The notes under the pieces were generated by a model, which was given only the letters and a program-made list of their open reading frames with translations, did not search any database and was not told where the DNA came from. Positions 23,861 to 34,461 of a stretch of 64,000 nucleotides of DNA are shown piece after piece. Origin of the DNA: Trichosphaerium sp. ATCC 40318 (taxonomy: Eukaryota > Discosea > Flabellinia > Trichosidae); assembly GCA_038496445.1 (NCBI GenBank), contig JALMLS010000356.1:85973-149972 (forward strand). Reading direction: 5' to 3'. Made by a program: the position numbers and the translations under genes. Positions within the stretch are counted from its first letter, which is position 1. Every line of letters begins with the position of its first letter.

Positions 23861-24260
23861 GCTTTCAGTTTACTTTGAGTGAAAACAAAAGGGAGGATTT
23901 TGGAAAACTTTGACCAAAAAACGATCTAGTTTTCGGCGTGTTTTGGTTCAGAGAACACTGTCGAGTCAGCGTCAGTGCCGATAGTTTCTTTAGAGTTGCA
24001 CAGATAAATAACTTGCTGAGGAGACTGTTATAGAAAGCTCAATAAAAATAAAAAAGGCTTGGCGAAATAAATCTAGCTTCCCTTTTAACAGCTTTAGCCT
24101 TGTTGCAATAACAATATCATCACTATACTGAACGAGGAGACTACAAGCAATGGTGTTCATAAAGGTTCGTTGCTATGTTAGTGGTAGTATACTGGCTACA
24201 GAATACGTAGCCCGTTCATCTCAAAAAAAAAAAGAGATAAACAATTATTATACAATATCT
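23861..24260. other. 0.4-kb spacer
   Basis: Promoter side of the GH5 gene and 3' side of the next minus-strand gene. No ORF with support. Confidence 0.5.
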
Positions 24261-25081
24261 TTATTTAACAAGTTCATTGATAGCTTCAGAAAAGTACTCT
24301 GGCGTGCATGTCTTACTAAGCCTGTGATCATCATCAACGACTTTTAGAATAATATGAGGACTTTTAGATTTCAATTCTTGACTATCTGCAAGAGGGATAA
24401 CCTTCAGGAGAAAAAAATGTCAAAAAACGTCATTAAAAAGCTCAAAAATGCTCTAAAAATGAGCTGAAACTTACTGTATCGCCTGTTCCATGTATCACAA
24501 ATGCAGGCACATGAGAGGGAATGACGATATCATCGTTTGAGATGTAGTTGGCGTAGAAGTTAACTTGTTTGGCTGCTTGAGCGCAAAGTAATGTAGGACC
24601 ACTCCATACGCGTTTGGTGATACAATAGAGTGCAATAGCGCCTCCAAAAGACGAACCTACCAATAGTCAGCCAAAAGCGGTTGAAATCAAAGAAAGTACG
24701 CGTTTCCTTACCTACTACAACGTCTGGTTGATATTCTTGTATTGCTTTAGCTTGAAGAGCTACGCATGCTTCAAGCATTTGACTGACTCGTCGCTGAGCC
24801 ATCCTTATACCGCCATAAACTACGCCTACAACGCTCATACACATTCCGACGCGAAAATAGGTGTTTGTTATTGCAAAAAGCAGACAAGCTACTCTGGCAT
24901 GGTTTTAATACGTATTGCGACCTGTTTGAGCGTACCCTGATAGTGCTACGATAGATAGAGCGCCCATAGTTATTAACGGCTTCTTACGGGTATATTTCAG
25001 TACTGATTGTATCTCCGAACGCATTGATATGGCGTGAACGTCATGGTGCTTTTCTTGAGATGTTAAAATGAAACCAATCAT
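24261..25081 (-). CDS. Membrane-anchored alpha/beta hydrolase
   Basis: Serine hydrolase fold with an N-terminal membrane anchor. Exon 1 starts MIGFILTSQEKHHDVHAI and runs into hydrophobic LITMGALSIVALSG. After a 42-nt intron comes VACLLFAITNTYF and MCMSVVGVVYGG, so one or two membrane helices. The hydrolase part reads IQEYQPDVVVGSSFGGAIAL (nucleophile elbow GSSFGG), then VPAFVIHGTGDTVIPLADSQ (acid Asp), then VVDDDHRLSK (His). All three triad residues are visible. The substrate is unknown; the family includes lipases, thioesterases and peptidases. It ends INELVK-TAA. Confidence 0.85.
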
Positions 25082-25340
25082 ATTCTCAGTTTAACGCACT
25101 CAAATTATTTACTTTACGCCCTCTAGGGCCAGATTCTAGCCCGTGCATGTATAGAACTATTTTTATAAACAAAATGCACAATTTCTTTGTTGAGGGGTAC
25201 CTTTTATTTGTCTAGACATTAAATATTAATATGTGCTGTTGTTGAAGGTAATGTAGATTAGTCTGTGAACGGTATGTAGCGAATAGTATTGACTCAATAC
25301 AAAATTCGTCTTCAATAGTGTCTTCTTTGCTATAATACGT

Positions 25341-28306
25341 ATGGCTACTAAACCAGATGGAGTACGTTTATTTTCATCGTTTTGTACTGACAATAACTAG
25401 AAAGACTGAAGAAGAGCGCCTGTCATTTGCTACATATGTTTGCGCACGTCTGGGTATATCTAAGTGTTCTCCAGTAGAAGGTCCGCGTTTCTTTTTCGAA
25501 AGTTAGTAGTTTGACACTTCGTCGCTCGTCTGATGGCAACTTTAAGCCGTTACAAAAGCGGTCCGCTATTAATCAGTCAAAATGATGCTATAACGTTATA
25601 AAATTCTCTAAACAGCTTTGATAGGTTCCAAAGGCTCAGCGGACTCACAGTGCTTAATATCTAGCTTGCACGAACGAATGACGGCAACAAGCAACAACTT
25701 TGTTATACACAATTTAGATCGCACTGAGCAGCATTTAAAATCACTTTGGGAAGATATTCGCTCCAAAGCAGACAACGAAAAACAACAAAACACGAGTACT
25801 TGTTCTTTGAAGGACTTTGTTAGTGATATGTTTGATCTTTTAACTCAACTGTTTGACGAGTATTTCAATCAAAGTACGTCTACTTAGGATCACGTGTTTC
25901 GTGTTCAAATGATGACTTACTTTTTTTTTAGGTTGGGAAAATATTGAAGGACTTGTGGATGCAAACAAAGCGGTGAGGGAATTGTAAGTATTTTTTAATA
26001 CAAAGACAACAAGATGCTGACACCAAATTTAGAGCTAATCTCAATACTAAAGAGGCTGAGCACAAGCAAAAGTCTATAGATAAAAAGTAAGCAAAATGCA
26101 GTCCTGCTGGTAGTGGCATTAAAATCACGTGATTTTATAAAAAAAGTCTCGTGTAATTTTTTTTCTAACATTCAAAAAAGGCAAGTACCAACTGCAGAGA
26201 TAAATGAAATGATACAGAATGCCCAAGACAAAGACGATGATGATGATTCAAAGGTCAAACATATAGTCACAAGTGAAGACTTTAAAATCGTTGATAAAGG
26301 CAGAACATTGTTGTTAATTCATGCTTCTTACTGCGAAGCTTGTAAACGATTAATACCAAATTTTAAAGCAGCAGCGAAGGTATATAAACAATTGTTAACC
26401 TATGAGTTATCGTATTCTTATAACTATACAGTTAATCGCAGATATGCCAGAGATTAAAGTCAGATTCGCCATGCTAGAAGGTTTGTTTTTGTACAACTTG
26501 AAAAACGCTGTTTTTTCTGTTTTTTCTGTTTGTAAGTTTTCTGTTATAGGTAGTCTGCCAATGACTCGAAATTGGGCTCTACCAGCACTACATTATGAAG
26601 AGTATCCTACATTATGGATGTACAAGTACGTAATTATAAGTGATGTCAAAGACATGACTAAAACAAAAAAACCAGGGATGGTAAATTGGAAGATAAGTTT
26701 TCAGGAACTGATCGTTCTATTGAAGCCATCGTTAATTTTGCAAAGCGGTATGTATCAAATTAAAAGACCTGTTTAATTACTATATAACTAACTATTACAT
26801 AAGGAAATCACGTGATAGAGAAAAAGCTAAACGACATTGGGAGATTTTACGGCAAAAACTTGTCGTTGATAAATATGCAAAAAGATCTGATGATGTTTTA
26901 AAGACACAGAAGCAACTCACTAAAGTCTTCGAGATTAGCAAGGTATGTCTCCAAAACCAATTAACCTTGTTTGTTTTAATACCTTGAGTGTTAATTTAAT
27001 CCACTTTCTGTAGGCTTTAGGTTGTACTAAACAAAACAAGTGTGTAGTCTCTCCAAAAAGAGATTTGACTGTACAGAAACCAAGATTGTATTTAATGGGT
27101 GGTGGCATGGCTTCAGGTAAAAGCTCTGTTGTCCGTAAACTACATAAAACGGACGAATTCTGGATGAAGTATGGTAAAGATATCGTAATAGTAGAGGCAG
27201 ATAGATTTAAAATGAAAGATCCTGTGTTTAAGGTATGTATGCACTATTTCAGAACATTGGACACTTGTTAGATGTGAGATCTAAAACAAATTAGGAGCTT
27301 GAAACAATAAAAGATCCTCTAGCTAGCTATCACGTTCATGAATACTCAACACAAGCAGCAGTAAGTACATGGAGTGCACTCAATATTTATTTTTTTGTAT
27401 TCTGACTTATCTGTTTCATAGTCAGAGCTGTTCTTGGTTTCTTTACACCATAATAGAGATATTGTACTTGATGGAACTATGATGTGGGAACCATTTGTGA
27501 AACAAACAATAGAAATGGTTCGTGATAATAAGAACAACTATTGTAGAGGTCCTGGATATAAAAAAGGAGGTAACCATCTTACGTCAAAAAGTCAATGAGT
27601 TACGAAATGAAATATTAACTTAACTGACAGAGGAAGAAGTGTATTGGAAAGTGGAGCGACCTGCAGAGAATCCATGCCTAGAGTATGAAATTATTATTAT
27701 CGGTGTTACAGCACCTGCAGAGACTGCTGTAGCAAGGTATGAAGTGCTTTGAAGAAAGCGTTTTCATTAACAAAAACAACTTAGAGGTATTGTGAGGAAA
27801 ATTGTTACAACAAGAGGAGTTCCTGTTTATTCGCAGTTGGAGAGTCACAGACAGTTTTCAGTGAATTTTGAAGGTTATGTAAAATCGGTTGACCAAGGTA
27901 TGCTTGTTGACACATGTCACAAATCAAGGATAACTGCGCTTTTTTTTTCTCCAATTTTGAGTATAAGAACATTGTTTTCTTTGTTTAGACAGTCATATCT
28001 TATTGATTCATTCTAGCAATGTTATTTTATAATGGAGAGAAAGATCCAATACTCATTGCCCATAAAGAAGGAAAAGGTAAAGAACTTGAAGTGCTAGATA
28101 AGAAGAGATACAAACACTTCATCAGGTAAAAAAATAGATTGTTTTTGTTGTTTGTTTCTAACACGTGTTTTCTTACCTACAGTAAAAAAGATATAAATTC
28201 AAAAGCAAAGAGTGCTGCTGAGTTGTTTCCTCAAAAAGACCTTGAATCAAATATTAAAGCGTGTTGTCCAAATCTATTAAAAAAAGTAAAAGCATACTTT
28301 AAATAA
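25341..28306 (+). CDS. Thioredoxin-like / zeta-like P-loop kinase fusion, copy A
   Basis: A multi-exon protein of about 650 residues with three parts. The N-terminal helical region (ERLSFATYVCARLGISKCSPVE, then SLKDFVSDMFDLLTQLFDEYF, and a coiled-coil ending EAEHKQKSIDKK) is of unknown type. A thioredoxin-fold segment follows (RTLLLIHASYCEACKRLIPNFKAAAK) with an intact CEAC pair, then MPEIKVRFAMLE and YEEYPTLWMYK. The C-terminal P-loop kinase domain is of the zeta-toxin/PezT-like type: LYLMGGGMASGKSSVVRKL (Walker A), IVIVEADRFKMKDPVF (Asp of the substrate site), DIVLDGTMMW and IGVTAPAETAVARG. Eukaryotic zeta-like domains are mostly uncharacterised kinases, so a toxic role is not implied. Pairing with a redox domain suggests redox-gated phosphotransfer (inference). 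The convergent copy B is at 34462-37326. Confidence 0.8.
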
Positions 28307-29193
28307 ACAATGATAGTGAAGAACCTTGTGCTTCACTATCAGCTAAGTAGATTTTGAGAATCTGTTTGCAATTCATAAAATATGTTTTACATAATTATGT
28401 CTGTATGTTTGTGCTTGTTAAAATAACTGTTGTGCCAGCTAATATGCTATTGTTTGGGAGGAAAGCCAATGTCTTAGTGGCTATCAATAGCACACTGATA
28501 TTGTGTATATTTGTACATAAAACGCACATACAACACTACAGTGCACTTGTGCGAATTACATTTAGTCAGTGCCTATTTTTTCCAGGATATTAAGTTCCAA
28601 ACATGAGTGAGAGATTCCATATTAAAATATAAGGAATACATGGTATTATGCACGCTTTTGAGATACTCAGATATGCTGTTACTTGTTGGCGTACACGCAT
28701 TTCTCAATATTTTTACCTCTGATATTGTGAAACACTTTTGTGAAACTAGAGCATGCTTCCATCTCTCAGTACTTACACACCATCTACTAGACATCTGTTC
28801 CTTGTAGTATGTCTCATAAGAAACATGCGAGTCATGTTTGGAGTTTACAGAGTGCTGATTTGGTGGGTTTTTTACAATGTTTCTGATTTTGCTTTCCATG
28901 AAATTTTTTTTTTTTGGACAGAGAATGAAGTTTTCACGCGTTGGGTTTATGGTGTTGTTGATATTAACCATAGTTTAATCGTGTTAATATGTCTGTTGAG
29001 TTCAGAGTTGAGCTTCGGTCTCACAAATTCAAACACCGAAATGGTTGACATATTCACCCGTTAAACATAATTACATCCCTGTGATGACTATGTTATTTCA
29101 TAAAATACATGCTATAAGATATGTACAAGCTAAAGTAGGCCTCCTCAAGTCCTTTTTATTAGATGTATCTGTATGATTCTACATGATTTGGTT
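28307..29193. other. 0.9-kb gap between convergent genes
   Basis: It contains overlapping open frames on both strands (28573-28971 minus, 28753-29064 plus). Neither has recognisable motifs, a clear start context or splice structure. I do not call a gene. Confidence 0.4.
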
Positions 29194-30572
29194 TTAACGT
29201 CTCAACAGTAGTTTACGGGCTTCAGAGTCAATAACTTCACCACCACAAGAGACAGTAAATGTTGTTGGTTGGGCAATATCACATGGGTCCCTTATTACAA
29301 ACCATTAATATGTTGATGCTAAAAACAAAAAGTAGTACAGAGGTGCTTTTCCTGAGAAACTGATTCCAGATTGAATAGGTACAGGTCCTGAGGATTCTAT
29401 TTGAGCACTTAAATCGGAAGTACTTGGACCTAGGGGCTTTATAAGTTCATCAGTAATGGTATCGCTGAGTCATACCTGTAGCAATAAAATCAAAACTGCA
29501 TTGTCCAGTAGCAAGATCTGAAACTACAAAACCGTTCCTGGAGTCTGTTGTTTCTATTATTCCTGCTCCTACCGCACAAGTTTTTGACTCTGGTATTATT
29601 GTTCCTATTTCGGATGGGATGATAAATGCTATATCTGAGAATCCAGAAAATGGCACACAATCCAGCTTTGCTGTAACAATGTCACCTGTAAAACAAATGT
29701 GTCAACAATAGTATGAATAAATTTTCGTTCTATTTTCATGGCTATAAAGCACTGCTATACTATAGGACATGGAAGATATTTTGAGTTGTAAAGCAAGTCT
29801 GCTTCCAAACAAAAAGTTGTTCACGTGGAAAGCTATTTGTTCAGACTCTGTTTTGATGTGAATGTTTGTTTCATACCTCTTTTTGCTGAAGTAACAGGCA
29901 CACCATCAACTAAAAACTGGTGCTCGCATACTGTAGCTGGTGTAAAACATAATTCATCAATAGTATATGTCACAGATGTCATTACACTATCCAGAGATTC
30001 AAAGGAAAGTGTGAATGTGCTTAATTCGTTAACTTGTGTTCCTATAGTTATACATTGTTCCCTTCTTTCGTCTCCTGTACTAAACTGTATGAACATATTG
30101 TCTGTTATACTAGTTCTTGCCACCAAGCCAGAGCGTATTGAAGATGCTACACCAACAGTAAAGCAATCTACAGAGTGTAAATACAAGAAAAAGAGCTCGT
30201 GTTTTTGTTTCAAGAAATTAACTTACGCCCACTCAGAGCCGAAACATCAACGGATGTTACCGATGTATACTCTATCTCACACCGACCTACAACGTCTGTA
30301 CCAAACTGAATTGTTAGAAACCCGCCCATTATCGAACAAATGACAGGGTTTGAAGCCATTGACGGGTTTTCGTCAACATGTGCTGTAATTCGTCTCATCC
30401 CTCCGAAAACGCCCGGAATATTAGTCTGGAGCATTGTAGAAGGCGTCCCAATAGTCGTTGCGGTTACTGTTACTGCAGCCGTTAGATCATCCACAACACG
30501 CGTTGTTATTAACGGTTGGCTCATTGACATTGCTATGAACGCCAATAAATACAGCACGGAACCTTTCCACAT
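29194..30572 (-). CDS. Secreted protein of unknown family, possible beta-sandwich repeats
   Basis: The signal peptide is MWKGSVLYLLAFIAMSMSQ. Exons then read TTRVVDDLTAAVTVTATTIG..., NIPGVFGGMRRITAHVDEN, ICSIMGGFLTIQFG; ASSIRSGLVARTSITDN, FIQFSTGDERREQC, TVCEHQFLVDG; DIAFIIPSEIGTIIP, VVSDLATGQCSFDFIAT; and a tail DPCDIAQPTTFTVSCGGEVI ending LLLRR. Rich in Val/Thr/Ser with paired Cys, it looks like extracellular beta-sandwich modules. The GG-R-x-I pattern recalls secreted bacterial proteins, from memory only. Four exons join in frame. The start was moved to the ATG at 30572, since the preceding codon is GTG. TCACGTG lies directly upstream. Confidence 0.65.
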
Positions 30573-30871
30573 CACGTGTTATCAAAAGCTAGCTGTGATT
30601 CTCGGAGGTATTGTTTTATTTGCTGAGGTTAAGTTGTGGGGAATCTGACGCTTATAGCTCCGGAGCCCTATGAACCACTAATCATGTCTAATAGTAGATT
30701 AACCAGAAAAGTAGAAAAACTAGCAAACGTGCTCTTGGCTTAGCAGCTTCACGAAACCTAAAAAGTTCTGCAGTACGTATCTAATAATTGCTGTTAAATC
30801 TATGAGCTTCCAGCAATTTGCATTTTAAGCTCAAGAAATGTTGTTGGGTTATTTTAAAATTCAGTTCTCAA

Positions 30872-30879
30872 TCACGTGA
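30872..30879. promoter_or_regulatory. TCACGTGA palindrome about 95 bp upstream of the small F-box gene
   Basis: Exact TCACGTGA in the roughly 400-bp divergent region between the secreted-protein gene (minus) and the F-box gene (plus), so it could serve either. A second CACGTG lies about 300 bp away at the other gene's start. Confidence 0.4.
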
Positions 30880-30973
30880 TCAGTTAAGTTGAGGTTGGTT
30901 ACAAATCTTACTTTTAATTGTATTACGCCTTCATTGACACCTTACAAGAGCAAGGTTGATCGTTACAATCATA

Positions 30974-31195
30974 ATGGGTAATAAACAGCCAAAGGCGTGT
31001 AATACAACTGATTATACATCTACATTACTGAGCATGCCTAACGAAGTGTTGGTGTGTATTTTAGTTCAATGTATGCCAAGTCAGCTAACAACAACCCGTA
31101 TCATCAACAAACGCTTCCACGAGCTCACACAGGTGGCTGCAAGGCAAAACGCACGCCTCAGACTCAATGATAAATATGTTTACAACGCTGGGTAG
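30974..31195 (+). CDS. Short F-box-like protein
   Basis: 73 residues in a single exon. It starts MGNKQPKACNTTDYTS, followed by an F-box-like stretch, LLSMPNEVLVCILVQCMPSQLTTTRIINKRFHEL, and stops at KYVYNAG-TAG. It is too short to carry a substrate-binding domain, so it may be a truncated gene. A GTAGGG after the last Gly codon could be a donor, but no following exon was found before the inverted-repeat element at 31277. Confidence 0.6.
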   Translation: MGNKQPKACNTTDYTSTLLSMPNEVLVCILVQCMPSQLTTTRIINKRFHELTQVAARQNARLRLNDKYVYNAG

Positions 31196-31276
31196 GGATT
31201 TTCGCAGACTATTGACAGTACATTCTCCCAGCTTTATAGCTATAAATTAGTACGCACGTGCTTTTTTTGTAAAAGG

Positions 31277-31432
31277 AATCGACCGAGAGTTACAATAATG
31301 GTACTATGCCATAATCTCAATTTTCAGCTCCACGCTGAAAAATCACAACTCATTGATTTGAATAAGTTTTATTGGATTGTAGCTACTGCTGACCATTGAT
31401 TGCGTTAACAACATTTAACTCTCGGTCGATTT
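31277..31432. repeat. 156-bp element with 16-bp perfect inverted ends
   Basis: The left end aatcgaccgagagtta (31277-31292) is the exact reverse complement of the right end taactctcggtcgatt (31417-31432). There is no ORF inside. The size and perfect termini suggest a small MITE or a structured regulatory element between two genes. Confidence 0.65.
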
Positions 31433-31512
31433 CTATGACATACCCACAATCCTAGTGGCATAAACAAAATTACCTAATGTCATGTTAGAAGCTACGACCG
31501 TATACTGCCAAG

Positions 31513-32576
31513 ATGGCATCAATAAAAGTTTGTTTTTTAGGAAGTGAGGGTAAGCAGTTTTTTAATATGTAGCACTTAATCTTTATCACAGGGACCGGAA
31601 GCAAGTCAGCTTTCATAATACAATTTTGCCGTGATCAATTCGTATGCGGGATTGTATGATTCTTAACATTAACTTCTTTTAGAGGAAGGACTATTATCCA
31701 CCAATGGAAAATGTACGTTGTATTGTTTGTGAGCTTATTTAAATCTCATACTTTCTTTAGACGTACCGGTGCGTGTAGTACTTCTTTTGAGTTTCCACTG
31801 ACAAACATATTAAGAAAAACATGGAAAGTGGATGGGCTTACTGTTAATTACACTATTCTGGATACAAAAACATACGCATGTGGAGACAAGGTAAAAACTA
31901 GCTTCAAGTTTAAGAATTGTAATTGTTAATATTACATTATGAGTAGCGTGATTTTTATCTTCCTTGTTCTCGAAGCTACTATGATTGTTTTGTTATTGGA
32001 TACTCTATTACTTCACAAAAATCATTTCAGGATTGTATTAGTAACTACATTCCTTATATTCTTCCTTCTAAACATGGGAACAGTTTTCGCAAAGTACGTC
32101 ACAATGCCAGGGCATTATGTGTAATTTTATTTTATTTAGCTGCCAGTAGTGTTGATTGGAAACAAAAAAGATCTTAGCAGCCAACGTGAGGTAACGTATG
32201 CTGAAGGAAAAGGTACAAGTTGTATTCTCAAAAGTATATCTTTTTCTTCCCTTTATTTGTTATTCATTCCTTCCTTGACCTTTCTTTTACATTGTAAATT
32301 ACTTGATTTAAATCATTACTGCCACTGTACACACTCTTTTCCTTCCCATATGGGAGGAAACAGTCGCTAATGTGACGTGCTGGTGTGGCTTTTTTCTCTT
32401 TTTTTTCTGATTTTTTAACAGCTTTGGCCGACGAGTATGGTATTCCCTTTTTCGAAACATCAGCAAAAACAAGAGAAAATGTTGAAGAGGCTATGATATT
32501 ATTAACAAGAGAGTATTGGAAAAAGATATGCAAAAAGAAAAGGAAAAGGAAGAAAAAATGGAGAAGCAAAAAATAA
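31513..32576 (+). CDS. Divergent Ras-like small GTPase with polybasic tail
   Basis: Seven exons (31513-31549, 31592-31653, 31685-31719, 31761-31890, 31947-32093, 32140-32212, 32422-32576) join in frame. The P-loop is GSEGTGSKS. The core strands are VNYTILDT and YYDCFVIGYSITSQKSFQDC. The base motif LPVVLIGNKKDL and FETSAKTRENVEEA are typical of Ras/Rab. It is divergent in switch II, where DTAGQE is replaced by DTKTYACGDK, so the catalytic Gln is absent and hydrolysis may be poor. There is no CAAX; it ends with a long basic tail, KKICKKKRKRKKKWRSKK, that could bind acidic lipids or act as a nuclear signal. Exon 3 was chosen to restore frame. Confidence 0.82.
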
Positions 32577-33524
32577 AAACAACCAAAAAAGTTTGTTCAA
32601 AGTGCGTTCAATAAATATCAGACCAAAGCTTTATATTTCTTTCTCTATTACAATTTAAGGAATTTTCATTACCCATAGACCCCATGAAAATACTATACGG
32701 CTGTCAAACTTGTGCTTACCGTGTAGATTCAAGTTATTATGTCATATTCGCCTAAAGCTATCAAAAGCATCGATACCATTGCCTACTACAAAAAAGTGAC
32801 ATATCCAAGAGTTAGGATGAAACGTTATTGAAGTGAGCCAACTTTTCAAATTCTTGAATTATGGACTATAGTTTTTACTCCACTAATTCACGTGTATTTG
32901 CAATTCGACAAACTGATTTTTGACTTTTCAAAGAGTAAAGAGCTGTTATGTTACGTAGCCAAAAAGTATGATTTGGGTAAAAAGTAGTTGAAAGTATCAA
33001 ATATTGTTCACAAATAGCAACCTCCGAATGGTTCTAAATGGAAGCAACTCCCTTGGTACATAAACACGTGTGTTTTTCTTCAAAAAAGGAAAGTAGCGTG
33101 AAACGTGAAGCGTGAAAAGGCACGATAGTTGTAGAATTCTATACCAGTATCCAACAGCAAAGTAGCTCTTCATGAGAGTCCAAGTAGCACTTATTACCAT
33201 AGTGAATCGCATTGGTTGTTGTTTATTTGCTAGTTTGCGTAGCTATCTTCAAGGTACATGCGTAGATTACAGAGTAATATCCAACTAACAGTTCCTAATG
33301 CCATAGTTCACAGGATTTACGTTGGACATCAACTGTGTTAGATGACTTTCAAAACAGCCGGATTTACAGCTACGTAATAAGGTCTGAGAGTTGATTAAAA
33401 AGAAGAACTTGTTATGTAGAAAATACCTTTTGCGCACTACTAGCGACTCCTTACCTGACCTAGGTACAGCGCTGTGTAAGCGAGACAGATAGCTAAAAAA
33501 GTACTTGTACTTCTTTTCCACTCA
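32577..33524. other. 0.95-kb gap, nothing recognised
   Basis: Downstream of the Ras-like gene. Only short ORFs without motifs on either strand. Confidence 0.5.
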
Positions 33525-33790
33525 GAAAAGCTCGGAAGTATTTTCAAAATTCAAAGCGTTATCTAAAGCTACTGCAACACATTATAATTACAAGTTTAGA
33601 AGTATTTTCAAGTCCCATGTCCTGTCAAAACGAGCTGCCACTGTTACACACTACCCTCAAACTTGAACAACATGTCTAGTAGTTGTGTGGTACAAAAGTG
33701 GAAACCTTGAGTAACAAAGCGTTATGGTTAATGGTAAACGAAATGGCGAAAGAGTGGTATAAAACTGGACCTCGTAAGATAAAACAGATT
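33525..33790 (+). pseudogene. Decayed MORN-variant family remnant
   Basis: Short out-of-frame pieces match the 3937 gene: IFKSHVLSKRAATVTHYPQT near 33600-33665 (compare SKFHVLSKRAATNTHYDQN), then WYKSGN and VMVNGKRNGE near 33690-33755, interrupted by stops and frame changes. The F-box-like N-terminal end is repeated twice in degraded form (33525 and 33595). Clearly non-coding now. Confidence 0.65.
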
Positions 33791-34461
33791 CTTAGTTGGT
33801 CAACTCCAACTTTTAACCATCTGTATCTCCTCTGTAATTTGTTAATACCTATTGCTTTGGACCTGTCCCATCATATCTCGAAAACCCTTTAGTGAACAAG
33901 TGTCTTTTATTTTTAAACTTAAGGGGTTACTTGGAGAGTAAACCATCATTTATGAGTAACAACAGTCGAATTAAAAATGCAATGTGCTCTATATTTAGCT
34001 CGATCCTATATCAGTGTACCACAATTGTACTTCAGACAAAATATATTATACCAGTACAGAATCTTCCTTGACACTCTACAAGAAAAACCTTAGTAAAGAA
34101 AAGAAATGCAAGCTGGCTTTCAGAGCATACATGGGATTCACTTGAGTTTCTTGTTACACTTCTTCATCACTGTTGACGCCTTATACAACAATTTTATATG
34201 GTCTGAATTTGTAGTTACGTGTGATGATAGAGGAAACATATGATAGTGTCGACAGAGACTGATGAAATAGTTGGTAATGTACACAACAAAAATTGAATAA
34301 AACGAGTCAGTATGAAGCAGAAACTAACAGTTGTATTTTCCTTCATGTCACGGGACTTATTGTAGTACAAGAAATACAAGGATAGTGAAAGCAAAAAGCA
34401 CCAAATCCAGCGGAGGTAAAATGACTCCTTGGAGGAGGTTGCTAAGTCACTTTTTATATAT
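33791..34461. other. 0.7-kb gap, nothing recognised
   Basis: Between the MORN remnant and the 3' end of Trx/zeta copy B. No supported feature. Confidence 0.5.

Noticed and set aside
25341-28306. Calling the zeta-like kinase a toxin of a toxin-antitoxin system.
   Set aside because: There is no antitoxin-like neighbour, the host is eukaryotic and the domain is fused to other parts. Zeta-like kinases in eukaryotes are not known to be toxins as a class.
28573-29064. Open frames of 132 codons (minus) and 103 codons (plus) between the Trx/zeta and secreted-protein genes.
   Set aside because: They overlap each other and show no motifs, family resemblance or splice support.
29825-30343. 172-codon plus-strand ORF.
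   Set aside because: Antisense to the secreted-protein exons, which splice in frame behind a signal peptide.
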